Of a stretch of 64,000 bases of DNA, positions 47,301-60,400 are shown piece after piece. The DNA lies in contig LS997565.1 in the NCBI GenBank assembly GCA_000469685.2, positions 2,618,505-2,682,504 of the forward strand. Reading direction: 5' to 3'. Positions within the stretch are counted from its first letter, which is position 1, and each line of letters begins with the position of its first letter. Origin of the DNA: Haemonchus contortus. Lineage: Eukaryota > Nematoda > Chromadorea > Rhabditida > Trichostrongylidae. The notes beneath the pieces were generated by a model, which saw only the letters and a list, made by a program, of their open reading frames with translations, did not search any database and was not told the origin of the DNA. Made by a program: the position numbers and the translations under genes.

Positions 47301-49424
47301 CACTTGGTCATTTCTGCTTCTTGTGATTTCGCTTTAGCACTGTGTACCATGTTTATATTTATTTTATTCGAACTTCACCTAACTAATTATGGTTACGGTA
47401 ATTAAATTGGAGATGTTCAGAAAATAGGCTGTTACCAAAGGGGTGAATTTCGATTGATCACGGCTCCATGAAGCTGCTTTCTTGTTCTCATTGACCACAG
47501 CAATGACCTACACTCCATCTTGTTCTTTGAGCTTAAAACGCAATCAGATACTTCAACAGCTTTGAAAAGATTTTGAGTGCGTACCGCATCCGTAAGACTT
47601 GCTCTAGTCCGAACTTGTTAAAAGCTGCATTCACTCTAAAGACCTTTAAAATGTACAAGTGCTTTGAGGAGGAACAGATAATCGTGAAGATCTGCAGGCG
47701 CGTGAAATCAATATCCATGTTACAATATATGCAAAGACCTTTTTTATTCTAATGCTCGAATAAGACGGTTTTGCATCCAGCTTTATCCTGTAACTTTACA
47801 GTTCCAGTAGCTCCGGCTACATTAATGGACGACTGAAGGAGCTGCCTACGTTTTTTATGATTAAATTCTAATCTGACTAATGAGCCATTTCTGTGCAAAT
47901 TTGATGGAGACCGTAATCAGTGGAAATTTTTTTTGTGCAAAAGGAGGTTTTCTTTTATTCAGGCCCATCAAATCAATGGCAGTGCGTTAATGATTGAAGG
48001 CGCTCTTTCTGGATCATCCCATCGCATTCCAAAGTGTTACTCGTACCAGTTGATGCTCACATTGTGTACGGTATGATATGAGCACTGTAAAGGTAGCAAA
48101 CTCTCAGCAGTCGCCCATGCTTCGGTCAAGTCCAAGAGTTAGCTGGTCGCAACCCAACGAAATCTTTGAGTCCGAAAGGAACTCGGTTGTGAGACCCATA
48201 CCAAACGGAACTAAGTCATCCGGTTTCAAACGTTTATAGAGCTTTCATGGTCTGAGTTTTCGCGAATACATCCTTGCCTGGGATATTCCAGAACATTCCC
48301 AAATCTAGTTCAACATGGCGTTCCTGCTCGGTTCTTTATGGGAATCGCTATTGCTCCTCATCGACCTCATTTTAGAACTTTTTCATCCGTTCCACGACAA
48401 CGAAATGATCCACGCTATACGATGGTAATGAATTCGGCCAGTCGTCGTGATTCTGATAATGACTTCGCGTGATTGGAAGTCGTGCTAAGTGGGCGATCCC
48501 GTAGGCAGCCGGGTGGGTGGGTGTGGGTATGGGTGTGCGCGATCGCGTGAGAATAGTCTCATAAAAGTTAATTAGAGTCCTGAGCGAGAACCTGAAATAT
48601 AGGGGTTTGGCTCGAGGTCAGCACTCGTCCACCCGACCGCTACGTGCCCATGTTTACGATCTGATGGCAATGGCGGCGCCATCATGCGATTTACTGATAT
48701 CGTCATTAAGAGGTCTCACTAAAACTGTTAGTAGCACCTTTCTCTTAAGTAGGAGTACGGTAGTCGCTCTCTTACCGTCCGTACTTGCTGATTTATAGCC
48801 TTCAATCGCCTCCATTGAAAAGCTATTCTTCCTTAGTTGATTTTTACTTTTGCCTCTGCCAGATAGGAATGATCTCCAACTTCCAGTCCTCTCGAGGACT
48901 GGGGTCCTGAATAGGCTCCCTAGCCGCCCACTTGCAGCCTCTGCCAGCTTGAGCTCATGTCTATGGTTTTTGAGCAACCCCTTGTTGTCAATGGACCTTC
49001 GAAGGTCTATGAAAGCCTATTGAACCCATGGTGAAGGGTTGCCACCATTTCGAAGCTCTCCAAATGAAATCTTCCATTAAAAACTCTATAATTACAGTGT
49101 CTTCCAATCATTTTGCCTCACTTTACACTCTTTGTAAATAATAATTGAACTTACCCGCTGAAGTAGTAGTTTATATAATTACTATATGACTTGTAACGCG
49201 ATGAAATGGTCGGCTGGCTTGAAGTTTGGAGGGATCGGCATGATTTTTTAATTATATTTACGTCTTTGGTACGTTTACAAACTTTTTTGGGATACAGAGT
49301 GGGACTCGATTGAGTGGCGCAATCTGGGGCTCCAATCGAGTGCCAATGGTTTGACTTATAAAGTCTTTAAAAAGAGTTTAGAAGCCCCAAAAGAGTAAAC
49401 CGTCGGGCATCAGACGTTGGTCAA

Positions 49425-49485
49425 CTGCCTTTGAAACGCGCCACGCACTCGACTTTCGTTTAAATTCGTAGTGGCGTTTGAATGC
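49425..49485 (-). repeat. SINE fragment
   Basis: CGCACTCGACTTTCGTT and TTCGTAGTGGCGTTTGAATG correspond to 35367-35423 of the best SINE copy. Confidence 0.55.
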
Positions 49486-50077
49486 TCATACATACATATC
49501 TGTGGTATACAACGGCTCGCAGGGTCCCGAAAATATGCAACTCTATTTTTATGTTCTCAATAAGATTTTAGATGAGCTAACTGACTTTAGCTGATTTCAA
49601 GCTTTGCTGGCTTGGACAAAATTTGATTTAAGAGCAGATCCACAAGTCATAAGTATGATGGCATCGGCTCGAGCATCGATCTAGAAACCACCGACAGGTC
49701 ATTACCACTATGGCGTCATCTTTCACCGTCTTTGTCATCGACCCAAGCAGTCCCCTTCTTGTCATCTTGGTCCGATGATTTTCTCATTAGGCTTTTTTTG
49801 TATTTCTTATTACCTTGTACTTTACTTATTGCTGCCCTAAAATCGAAATGTCATCATCCTTCTCTCCATGGGAGCAATAGACTATACTGACCGGTGGTCC
49901 CCTACCAGCGAACGCCACCCAGAGCGGAATGTAATGCGAAACAATTCCAGTCGACTGCAGTCCGCTGATTTCCATTACAATAGCGATTCCACCCATGGGG
50001 TCTCGATCTCGCGGGCCAGTTCACTGCCCCAGTAAGACCACTCCACTTTGACCATCACACAGTGCTGGTTTATCCAT

Positions 50078-50102
50078 TTACCTTACCTTACCTTACCTTA
50101 CC
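50078..50102. repeat. (TTACC)5 microsatellite
   Basis: Five exact copies of TTACC. It does not match the usual nematode telomere repeat TTAGGC. Confidence 0.9.
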
Positions 50103-53100
50103 GACGTTCTTCTGGCCTACGGGAGCCCCTCGTACCCTTTCGATTCCTTGGTGCCCTTTCCTCTATATCCACTTTATGTGGAATTTAGAAGCGCGGAAAT
50201 GACTCTTTAGTCGCTTGGTCTCTTCACCCTTGAGCTCCAGGTCAGGTTCAGCAATCTTGATGGGGCTCGGGTGAAAGCCTTGTCAATCATGGAGCGATAC
50301 ATTGCCCATGGGATTTTCGTAAGAGTGGAATGATCTGAAGCTGATTCAATGAGACGGGTTAATATGGTGTAGATTGATAAGTGCTGTTCGACATGGCGGA
50401 GAATTTTCTGTACCTATCTGCCTTGGGGCGTTCCGGAGGGCGGGGAAAGGGGTTTGTAGGATCCAGATAGGAGTAGGGGACTTCATATGAGTCGAGTGTT
50501 GCGGAAGGGGGTAGGTTCTAGTCAGATGGTGGGTTCCCAAGTTGGGTAGCAAATTTAACATGGAGTGCAAGGTAGCGAGGGTTCATTAAGCTCAGATTAA
50601 ACCCCGTCTGAGGGCAAAACTGTGTCCATAACTAGCCAACCTTCCAGGCTTAGGCATTCCTGGCTGGGCAGTTAAATTGGGACCACCTGACCCTCGAAAT
50701 ACTTCGATTCGGCCATTTCTATTATACTTTGGTATGCCTCTCCGAGGTGAGCGGAAAACCCTTATCAGCCCGCTTTCCGAAAACCATATGACTTTACCCT
50801 GGTACCTCCCTAAGCCCTGCACGATGAGGATTGATAGAAATAGTATTGTAATGGCATGACCAGGCGTTTGTGAGAACAATCTGCTGGAAAATGCTCTTCA
50901 GTCAACCCATCACCTCGGATAAGCCATAATTGACCACTCAATCGCATCATTCGCCTGCTTGAGTTTAATGAACCCGCTGGTGCTTCACCACCCACCTCAT
51001 AAGTACAACAGACCGAGACGACCACCTGCCTTAGCCTCGACCCACCACCACTGGGGCACAGTCAAAGCTACCCAATCGAGAAAAACTAATCCGGTACCAG
51101 TCAATTACTGTAGCCTATTCGTATGCAAATCACATCCCATCGACATAGTGAATATGTTAATCCATATTCTTAGAATATTGAAGATGACAGTATTATCTTA
51201 ATGTCAATGGACAACACCCCGAGCCTTAGTCCTACAGCTTTCCAGGATCGCGCCGTGCATTTTCTTTTTTCGGAAACTTTCCTCTTCATTGGATGAGTTC
51301 AGTCTTGGATAAAGCGTCGGGTTTCGAGGGTAATGCCTATATCAGGATTTCGGTACAGGCTTTCTGGGAGCCAGCAGAAAGTCCTCGTTCCTGAAAAGAG
51401 TCTCACAATGGGGAATCTGCCCTTTTCCTTTCTCTCTTCTTAGACGATCCACGTGCTTCTCATTAATTCGAACTCACGAGCACGTTCCGCAAGAGGATCT
51501 GTTGCCACAGCCCGTTTCCTTTCTGATCGTTACTATTTCTACTTTCCGTTACTGTTTCTATTGCCTCTATTTCTCTTCTCAATCCATCTATTCACTCGTA
51601 ATCCTTTGAGTATCTCGTTTTTGTCCGTTATACCAGATGGTATGTAGATTCTCCGACTGATCAAACGACACCGCTACTGCCGTCTCATCCTCACAGATCA
51701 GTCTGCTTTAAAAGGTCGTTCTCGCAGTGAGTTTGCATAAGTGGATAGGAGCTACCTTCCTGATTTTAAACCTTATTTCCTCCCCTTTTTTGTTGGAGGA
51801 AAGTTTTGGGTAGATGAAAGAAACTCGAAAGCTCTAGACTACCAAACGACAAACCCATTCTATCATAGCTTGGGTACAAAGTGGAAAAGTACAGTTGCAT
51901 AAGTAAACCAATCCAATTCCATCAGAAGTGTTGCCACTTTTGTTGTCCTGTCCCATGTTTGGATCCCCAAATATAAACTCCATAAGAATCCGAGGAAACA
52001 TCAATCAGGCGGCAGAGTTTGGCTGGTAATAACCGAAGAGCTCATTCAGAGTTCTTGATATAGTTGGACCTTGGATACCCTGATTCAGACTTCGTCTAGG
52101 ATTCCTGATCGCGGGTCTTGGCCAAATTTCCCTGTTCTAAACTCAGGCAGGATCTTCCCATAATCATCGCTAGCGCAAAAGCAGGACATTCCCCTGAAAA
52201 AGGAAATCTTGGTGCGCCCATTCTGCAAAGGGGAACGTGTTTGTCAGACAATTTGGGGCACTTGCTCTCCCTTCACCAAAGCATTTCAGGCACTCTTCAG
52301 AGGTAACCATGTGATTCGAAAAAATCTGTGAAAGACAGAAAGGTCCTCAAGATCTTTGCCTTATACCAGCCCTTTCGTTGATAATTATTAGGGAGCCCAC
52401 AATCCGTCCCATTCCAAGTCTGCTATCCGGCGAGAAATGGAATGGGACGAAAAAGTTGGAGAATGTGAGTCCATTCCAGACAAGTAGGAAAGAGCAAAAG
52501 AAATCAATTCCACTCAAGGAAGCCCCCATACCAGTTACCATCTGAGAGTTCCTGAACCGACCGGTTGTCCAGAGTTTCCTTACGAAACCTCATTCTAGTT
52601 CTCTGTGATTGAATCCGCCACGGATGAAGTTCTTCTTCTTCTACATCAGACCAACCGAACCGGTACGTGGGGTGACCTGGCCAAATCTTATGCCATTCCT
52701 CACCTCGCCTCCTCCTGCACCTCCCCAGGTCCCTCATCGCTCTCTTCGTATTGTTTTCTCCTCCTGTTGGAGACAATTAGCGTAGTGTCCGAAAAAAATC
52801 GCGTTTCTGAACGCCATCTTGGACGGCGATTGTGAACATATGTGTGCCCTGCGTATGCGCGATGAATCGTCGGAGAAAGCGACGACGCATTGAGAGCTCG
52901 TCCGACCCGTTGGGGGACTCCGTTTGCCCTCTGCAAAGTAATTGAGACACCCGGGTGCTGCTGCTGCTGTTGTCTTCGCCATTACTTAATGGAAAACGCA
53001 TCGATCATGGTTACATGGTTTCGGCATGGGCCATCAGTGGAGGCTCCAGTCTTCGCTTCAGGCCTCATAAAAAGTTAGTCCTAAGAGATTCACCCACGAA

Positions 53101-55933
53101 GTGAATTGCTTCCAATCCCTTTCTCCTTACCGCCCTACTCATCTTCTCAGATTGATCTTTACTTTTCGATCAGGTTATGCTCAAACGGTGCCCACTTATC
53201 CAATTTTTGGGAGTGCGCCATGCTCCCTGACGCAGCATGAGATTTCATTCCGTTTAATTCCAACAACTTGGTGCAGATGCTCAAGCTGATGCTTTACCCC
53301 TCCAGCTATACCCTCCGCCATCAACAGTACATCTTAAAGAGAAAGGTCTTCGGAGCATGAATGAGATTTGATCTTGTGGAGAATGCCTATGCAATGTGGC
53401 GCTTCTAGCCACTGTACCATCGGTCTTTCTTCTACTGAACACAGCAGTGGGGTTTTTTTTGCGGAATTTCCGTGTATACCATTTTGTATCCGTTCCAGTC
53501 GCATTACTTTTTGTATGTTTTTGTTGTTACATGGTCATAGACGCAGGGACACCCTACGACGGACGTATCCACCATCCTTGCCGAACCACTTCCTTCCAGA
53601 CCCTCTTCTCGTTTCCTTTAATTCCACATCTCAGTGGCTCATTTACCAGATTCTACTTAACCCTGCTGCTTTAATTAGAAATGCATTCGAATTCGTACAG
53701 CACTCTGAGTTTGCTCCATGTACCTCTATGGCATTGGCTGATTTCCTGCTTGATTGAATGGGTATGGCACTTTACAATCACTGAAAAGTCTGATCACTTG
53801 GAAACCTTTTGCTCTCTTTTTGATTGGACACTCTCATATCAAAAATGATTTCCTCTTAAGTAGATGGTCATGCATGGGAAGATGCGCCGTGCATTCGTTT
53901 CGAGTTCAGAACTATATGTACGATGCATCCGATGAACAAAAGTGCAGAATACTTATGAGATCTATCTAATTAGAAACTCTGACAAATTAATGTGATTATT
54001 TACTTGCTGATTTGTTTACACGATTGTTTACATATCCAGCCACTTGTTTGGGTAACTCTTTGTTTTTTGTTTATTTATCCAAGTATACTAGATGGCATGC
54101 CACTGCCTCAGTTGCTGAAATCAATAGCAGCTGCCCAACTTAGGAAGAAAAAAGGGAAAACTGAGAAATGCAACAACATTTTCATTAATGATTTCTGCAC
54201 TCGCATCGATCCTCATTTTTTGGGGCTGAATTTTGAAGTTTGAAACTCCCATTAACCATGAATGGGCATCAGAATGGGAACTGGTACCTCAAGGTGATGG
54301 TTTCTACTTGTACCATCGAAAAACCCATCTTCCTTCTCCAGCAATCTCGCTCCATTTGTTTTCCAAAAGTTTCCCCAAGTGTACTCATTCGTCATAAACT
54401 TTGCATGAAGCCATCAACACATGACCACAGTTATCGCACAAGTTTTTGATAGGCTTGGCCACTTTTCATGCATACTATAGCGCTGTTACGTGGGGATGGC
54501 GGGGGGCTAGCTATGGCTAACTGCCCTCCCAGTTATCCGAAGCCTAAAGGAGCCACAGGGCAATTAACTGGCTTCTCCCGAACCGCTTATGTCAAAGTGC
54601 TTATTAGAGGTAAGTGATCGGGGGGTGTAGCGTGTGGTCAGAACGGAAACGGCGCGGTGGGAGGAGAGGGGGTGAAACATCCGCCCCATGGGTTGTTAGA
54701 CACCCGCACGCTACCTCCAGCAAAGGCGTTGGTGATAGCTTTTTGGGGAATTCCACGACTTCCTTTTGGTATGATCTTGTTTACTATACTACTATGTTTA
54801 CTACAGCTGCTTCTATTACTACATGGATTTGTTTTCCTGCACTCACAGAAATCATATGCCTTTGGAGGAAGCTTTTTGGATGGTGACATTGTTTGCTTTC
54901 TTGTTTATTTTCTATTTACTACAGTAGCTCTTGAACCAGCGGAACCATCCTTTTTGGCGCTGTTCCAGCTTCGGATATGTGCAATCTTTTCTGATCAAAT
55001 ATCGTCCTGACAATGGACCCAGTGTTTGAAGACCTTGGAACTCAGTGGTCGAAGACTCTACTTTGTCGAGTACCAGTTGATAGAGCTATCAGTAGGGCGT
55101 TCCAATGCAGACAGCCCGGTCTGTCCGTACATTCGGGAGCGTCCGGACGCTCTCTCATGCTCTGCCCATCCCTGTCCCTTAGATTAGAGTGTTGCTCCCA
55201 GACTGAATACGGAATGCGAACGCATGGCGCGAACTTGAGAGCTCATGCTCTTCTCTCTGTCTGATTATTCTTCTTTCATTCGTTTTCCGAAAAATAATTT
55301 TGAACTTTGTCTCCAGAAAATTGGATTTCTCATACGGCCATTCGAAAATTGCTTCCTTCTGTTTCTCATTAGCTTCATGGGAGTGACCTTGGAAAAAAGT
55401 GTGAATTGAAATGGAATTCGGCTTTCCCCGAGCCCTTTCAATCCATTTCATTTATTTATTGCAATTTCAGCTCAAAAACCATTTTGAATGATGGCCTCAG
55501 ACCAAAGGCATGCAAATCATCATGTGTGTATACACTTCACTGCCATCATCGTTGTCCCAAGCCGACATGACAACTAGCCGTAGTCGCCGGTCTTTTTCCC
55601 TTTGTGTTTTCAAACTTTCAAAGCTCATCGTTCATCGTCTGTGTCTGGTCAAAGTCAAAATTGATGGGAAATTGCACAAAGCACTGATTTCTCAGAGGCG
55701 AAAAGATATGCCTCCGGCCATGGATGTAGTTTTTCAAAGCCGTTCTCAAAGTACAACATGGCTTGGTTCGAATTCCATGTATGCCTATGGGGAATTACCA
55801 GTAGGTGGAGATATATGATGGCCATACTAATTGTAATCGGCAGCTACGACTCCACCCAGAAGCTTTTTCCCTCAAATGGACAGAGCGGTGTCAGCAGTAC
55901 GACCTCGACGATGAGGTGAGACATGTTGACGCA

Positions 55934-56080
55934 GGTCCCGCCCATTGGAAGATTTCTGTCCCGCCCCCGCGTCCCAGCTCCGATACTTCTGTGGTCAGCT
56001 GTGTGGGCTGGGGACACCACTTTTTGGCGTATACCAGCACATCATCGATGATACTCGTTGATAATCACGGAGAAGTGCTC
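55934..56080 (+). CDS. doubtful coding patch, WD-repeat-like
   Basis: After a GACGCAG acceptor-like site the plus frame reads AHWKISVPPPRP, then SVVSCVGWGHHFLAY and SMILVDNHGEV, which resembles the start of a WD40 blade (VSCVGW). No clear donor follows and no neighbouring exon could be tied in. It may be a remnant or chance. Confidence 0.2.
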
Positions 56081-57271
56081 CTACTGTATCTCCTTTCACA
56101 TATTTTTACCTGATTGAATCATCTAGCCAGCTTTACCAACCGAGTTCAAGCGGTATGCCCAGCTTTGAGAGCATTTTCCCCATTTTACGATCCTGTCTTT
56201 CCTTGGACCGCAGAAGAGCCATTGATTCCATCTAGACAAGACATACTGGTTAGTTACAATTGAAACTGCAAAGTAGTAACTCATAACTTGGTATAAATCA
56301 CCTGATAATTATAGCCTCGGTGAGCTGGTGATGACGGCTATCGTTTTTTTCATTCTCTCGATGGGTTTTTTTCCTATTTTACCCTCAATCAGTCCACAAT
56401 TGTTTTCCAGTACGATTTCCTTCATTAATTCTTAGTAGCTTTGCTCCGCTCCAACACCTGGCCTTAAGTGGCTATAGCGTTTTAATGTTCTTCAGCGATA
56501 GGACTCCTTCCCTTCTTGCAGTTGTCATGCGACTGAACCGAATAATCCGCGTTGACGTTTCTTCCAAAATGTCTGAATTCTGTGTTTTTTTATATGAAAT
56601 TGGCTTTGTAAAATCCGTAAAAAAAAGTACCGTCTCCATTTACCCTGCCATCATCTCCGCTATGGTCTCAATGGCATGGTCGAGTATTTAATTAATTTAT
56701 CTATCTATTTATTTACTCATTCGAATACACTCAAAGGTGTGCCTACTAATCACACAGAAAAGTTAGATGTTGCACAAATTTAGAGAGCAAAAATCAATTT
56801 TTTCAAAGGTTCTCAACCACTTCCTTCAGAATTCGAACTCTCTTTCGGATTGGTTGCATGATACACATTTTCAGGCTTACTTTACAAGGTCCTGATCATT
56901 CAGCCTGCAGTATTTGCAATACAATACAAAGAGACCTAGTTGTATCAATTACGATTACTGTAATAATTAGTTTGTGCACATCGCCTCTCAGTTTATTCTC
57001 TTCATTTCCTCGCAATAAACCATATTGCCTCACCATGTGCTTGAAGACACAGACTTTCTCCGCTTACTCCTTCTCTAACATCTTTTGTTATAATACTGAA
57101 AGAACTTTAAAATTCCATTCGCATTACTGTAAACAATACAGTAGTCTTGCGCTTCCAAAACAATTCCTTTCCTCCATTTCCATGATTTTGTAGATCTCCA
57201 AAATCCTTCTCAATCGTCATCTACAGTTTTTAAGCTTTTCGTTTCATCCTGCTTCATTATCTCCTTTCAGA

Positions 57272-57492
57272 ATGGTGCTCACCTTACTCATACAGCTACT
57301 CCTTATGACGCCGTATGAGACGTCTTCAGTGCCACTACGGAAGGCGTTTCCGACAGCTATCATTGTCGGTGTCAAGAAGGCCGGTACTCGAGCATTGCTA
57401 GAATTTCTCCGATTGAATCCGAATATCCGAGCACCGGGACCAGAAGTACACTTCTTCGACAAAAATTATCACAAGGGGCTGGATTGGTACCG
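57272..57492 (+). CDS. heparan sulfate glucosamine 3-O-sulfotransferase, exon 1 only
   Basis: The enzyme family transfers sulfate from PAPS to the 3-OH of glucosamine in heparan sulfate, in the Golgi. The exon starts directly after CCTTTCAG|A and ends CG|GTGAGT, giving 73 codons plus two bases. A hydrophobic start ([12 protein letters not shown]) could be a signal or membrane anchor. Residues 33-46 ([14 protein letters not shown]) are the 5'-phosphosulfate loop, usually GVRKGGTRALLEML. EVHFFD at 58-63 contains the glutamate that acts as catalytic base in the family, and KGLDWYR matches the following conserved segment. The rest of the catalytic domain, including the EK-S/T-P-x-YF motif and the 3'-phosphate site, was not found in the 6.5 kb up to the window end. 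The gene may have a very long first intron or be a fragment. Confidence 0.75.
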
Positions 57493-57499
57493 GTGAGTT

Positions 57500-60400
57500 C
57501 GATTCCTTGAAGTTTTTGAACTACGAAGTTCCTGGAGCGCTTCCGCATAATTCTTCTTTTCTCATCGATGTCATCGCTTATCTCATCCCTCTGAATGGGC
57601 CATGTCTTTGGGTATTAATTGGCACCCACCACCCGGATAAGTTTCTGTCACCTTACCGGATTTGTCCCTAAATCTCCCAGTGGCTAGAAGATGCTTATCA
57701 ACATGATAGCATTAGTAGAACTTAGTTGTCTCCTCGAGTATAACCAAGTGATGGGCAGGCTGACTGGGTGTTCGCCTCAGGCAAGACATTAGTGCAATGC
57801 AAGGAAGGACAGCCAGTTCGGGGCAATTTTCTTAATCATATTATTTGTCTTACATATGGGAATGTACCACTAAATGAAGAGAGGCTACAATTTTTTCGAG
57901 GTTACTGTAAGTTTAGTTTGGTTGAATCGCCCCAGAGGGTTACGGTAAATGACCTTTCCATTCAATTACAGTCCCTTGAGACTCTATCGTTTTACAAAAA
58001 AAACAGCTATGGTTTGCACTTCATCTGGGATTTTGAGACGCTTGATGTGGGGGCTATGTCAGGTCCTGGTTTATTTGTTTATTTTTTGTTTACTTATTGT
58101 TTTTGAGTCTTCTGACTACCCTCAAGTCCAAACTAAGAACACGTCTGTGAATCTTTGGGCATCTGGCCAATTGACTGAGATTTTCTCACAGAAAAAAAGC
58201 GGCGGGGAAGTAGTATGAATGCTTGAGAGACAGCAGTCATAGGCACTTAACTCCCAATTAAAATTCGTTTTGTGTCGGTGATTTATCTATGGCAATAAAC
58301 GTGCACAAACGATGATGCCGGTTGATTACTCACAAGACCTTGAGTCCGTCCAACGACGGCATTACCACAAAACAACGACGATGAGGTGGACCAGACGGTT
58401 GGGCTGGCCACCTACATCGTCAACAGACAACCGGGCATTATAGCCTGAATCCGTATGAAATATAACCACTCATTACTTAGTGAATTTAGTGGCCTCTGGA
58501 CGAATCTAAATCTCTCCTTTGAATGTCCTTCAGTACCCATAAAAATAGGATATTGCTCATTATTATGTTATGGGAATGGGACTGGTCTCGAGGCCGATCT
58601 CGGGAAATGAGGAGCCATTTTTCTTTCGAGAGCTCCGCCACCTAGAAGTTTGATCGAAATGTGGGGTCGAGCAATCCGTCCCTGCTATCTGAGCTAGGTA
58701 ATGTTGGATTCACACTGGGTGGTCTTACATAGACAGCCCTACTTCCGATGAAGTGTTTGAGGTCGGAGTTTTTGAAAAACTTGGTACGAACTAGCGATCA
58801 CCCTCACTCAAGTCAAAAGCGTGACTTATTCCTGACTCACTGACTTATGCCAAACAGGCTGTTCGTTGTATTTCGTTGTTGTATAAAAGCTTACTTGAGC
58901 CGGTGTGCGCCATGCTCTCTGGGTTCATCTATTTTACTTGAATTGATCCGAAGGGGTATTCATTAGGAAATATTGTGAAGTCTGCTCACTGCTCCTCAAG
59001 AGGTGTGCCGAAATGAGATTTGGGATTGTCCAGTCATGAATGTGCCATGTACTTCCTATTCATTTATGTCTATAAAACCAACAGTAAGCAGTCCTCTTTC
59101 AGGTTTAGATTGAATTGTTTCCCCAATTTCATTTCTCGCTTCTGGTAATATTAAAAACGAGCTCAATAATTTCCTGGCTGGCATGAGGTTGCTCTGGTAT
59201 GTAAGCGTTACTGTCCCTTACTACTGAAGAGTTCGTGTGCATCTTTATGTATATGTCTATCCTAGAATCTCAATATAGCAAAGGGTTGTTCCACGTGGGT
59301 GAGCATTTTGTTGGAGCAAGACATGTAGTTGGAATGTATTCTAGAGGCTTTTGACAGGCAGTTTGGGTCTGACTACTAGGCGGATCAACAGATAACCCCC
59401 AAACGCTACTCTCCTACTATTGCCTCTGATCGCTCCCTATATGGATGGCATGGCGCATCAGTGGTTCTCGTCGAGCTCCTTTTCAGCCATCCATGGGAGG
59501 GGCAGTTGTTACTCATTGCAAATTATAGTCTTTGTCCACATCCTGGCTTCCTCCCTAATCTAATACGGAATCAGCCTGGTCAAAATAGCTCATCACGCTT
59601 TCTGTCGAAAACAATTTTTAGATTTTCAAAACTAAGAGCTTCAAGAGCCCGGACTTGGATTTCGGGATTCTCATAGCAGCAATTGTTTTACTGCTCCATT
59701 TTTCTCTTGGATAGACGTTAAGGTGCGAGGTTTGAGCCATGAATTAACGACAAAAAACCGATAAAACTTAATTATGCCTGAAGTGGCCTCTCTTGAGCTA
59801 AACCCTTAGCTGGCCCCAAAAACCGTTTTGTACCAGGAGTCCTGTCTAAAATCTTCCCGAAATCGTCTCAGGGCCTTTTTGTGTAGACTTGTAGGGATAG
59901 GCAGTCCCATGAGCGTTTCCGACTTCTTCGAATGGTTTAATGGACGAGCTGTCATACTTCAGATCACATGTTTGTGACACCTGACCCGTAAGCAGTTCAA
60001 TTTTCCTTGGTCAAAACTACGTTCGCTGGTGAGGATTCCCTAAATCACTTTGTCGAGCTCTCCTGATAGGGCTCGCACGTGAGCATAACTTTCCAGAAGG
60101 CCTTTTGCCCTTTTTCTCATTCAGGGCTTCATAATTCTATTGCTATTCCTAGCCCGAGTTCCAATATCTCATGAAATTTGAACTCAAAAACTCCAGGACA
60201 AAGAAGTAGGATTCTCTGGCCCGCCCTTGCGATCATTCCCAACTCTTTCGACCGTGTCCTTAGACATCAGTCATCAAGCGCATCGTTCATAGCTGTTTTT
60301 CAGCATACGTCAGCATCAATTTCGCTCCGATTAATTGTCTTCTGTAGGCAGACAGGCAGACAGGTGTGGAAGCAGACAGTATGGCGTCTAAAAGGATTTT

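Larger units (their letters stand above)
40400..57240. other. long stretch without a supported gene
   Basis: I searched both strands for splice-consistent frames and family motifs and found only the doubtful patch near 55930 listed separately. Low-complexity tracts include (GTC)n around 42026-42055, the (TTACC)5 run at 50078-50102, poly-G near 45141 and 46943, and T-rich TTTATT repeats around 46505-46680. A SINE head fragment lies at 49425-49485. Confidence 0.4.

Noticed and set aside
48654..48977. 107-codon basic, Ser-rich minus-strand frame
   Set aside because: Composition is plausible, but no adjoining exon, start context or family motif was found.
57768..58218. Plus-strand frames as the second exon of the sulfotransferase
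   Set aside because: They lack the EK-S/T-P-x-YF motif, the R-x-P-V region and suitable acceptor phase.
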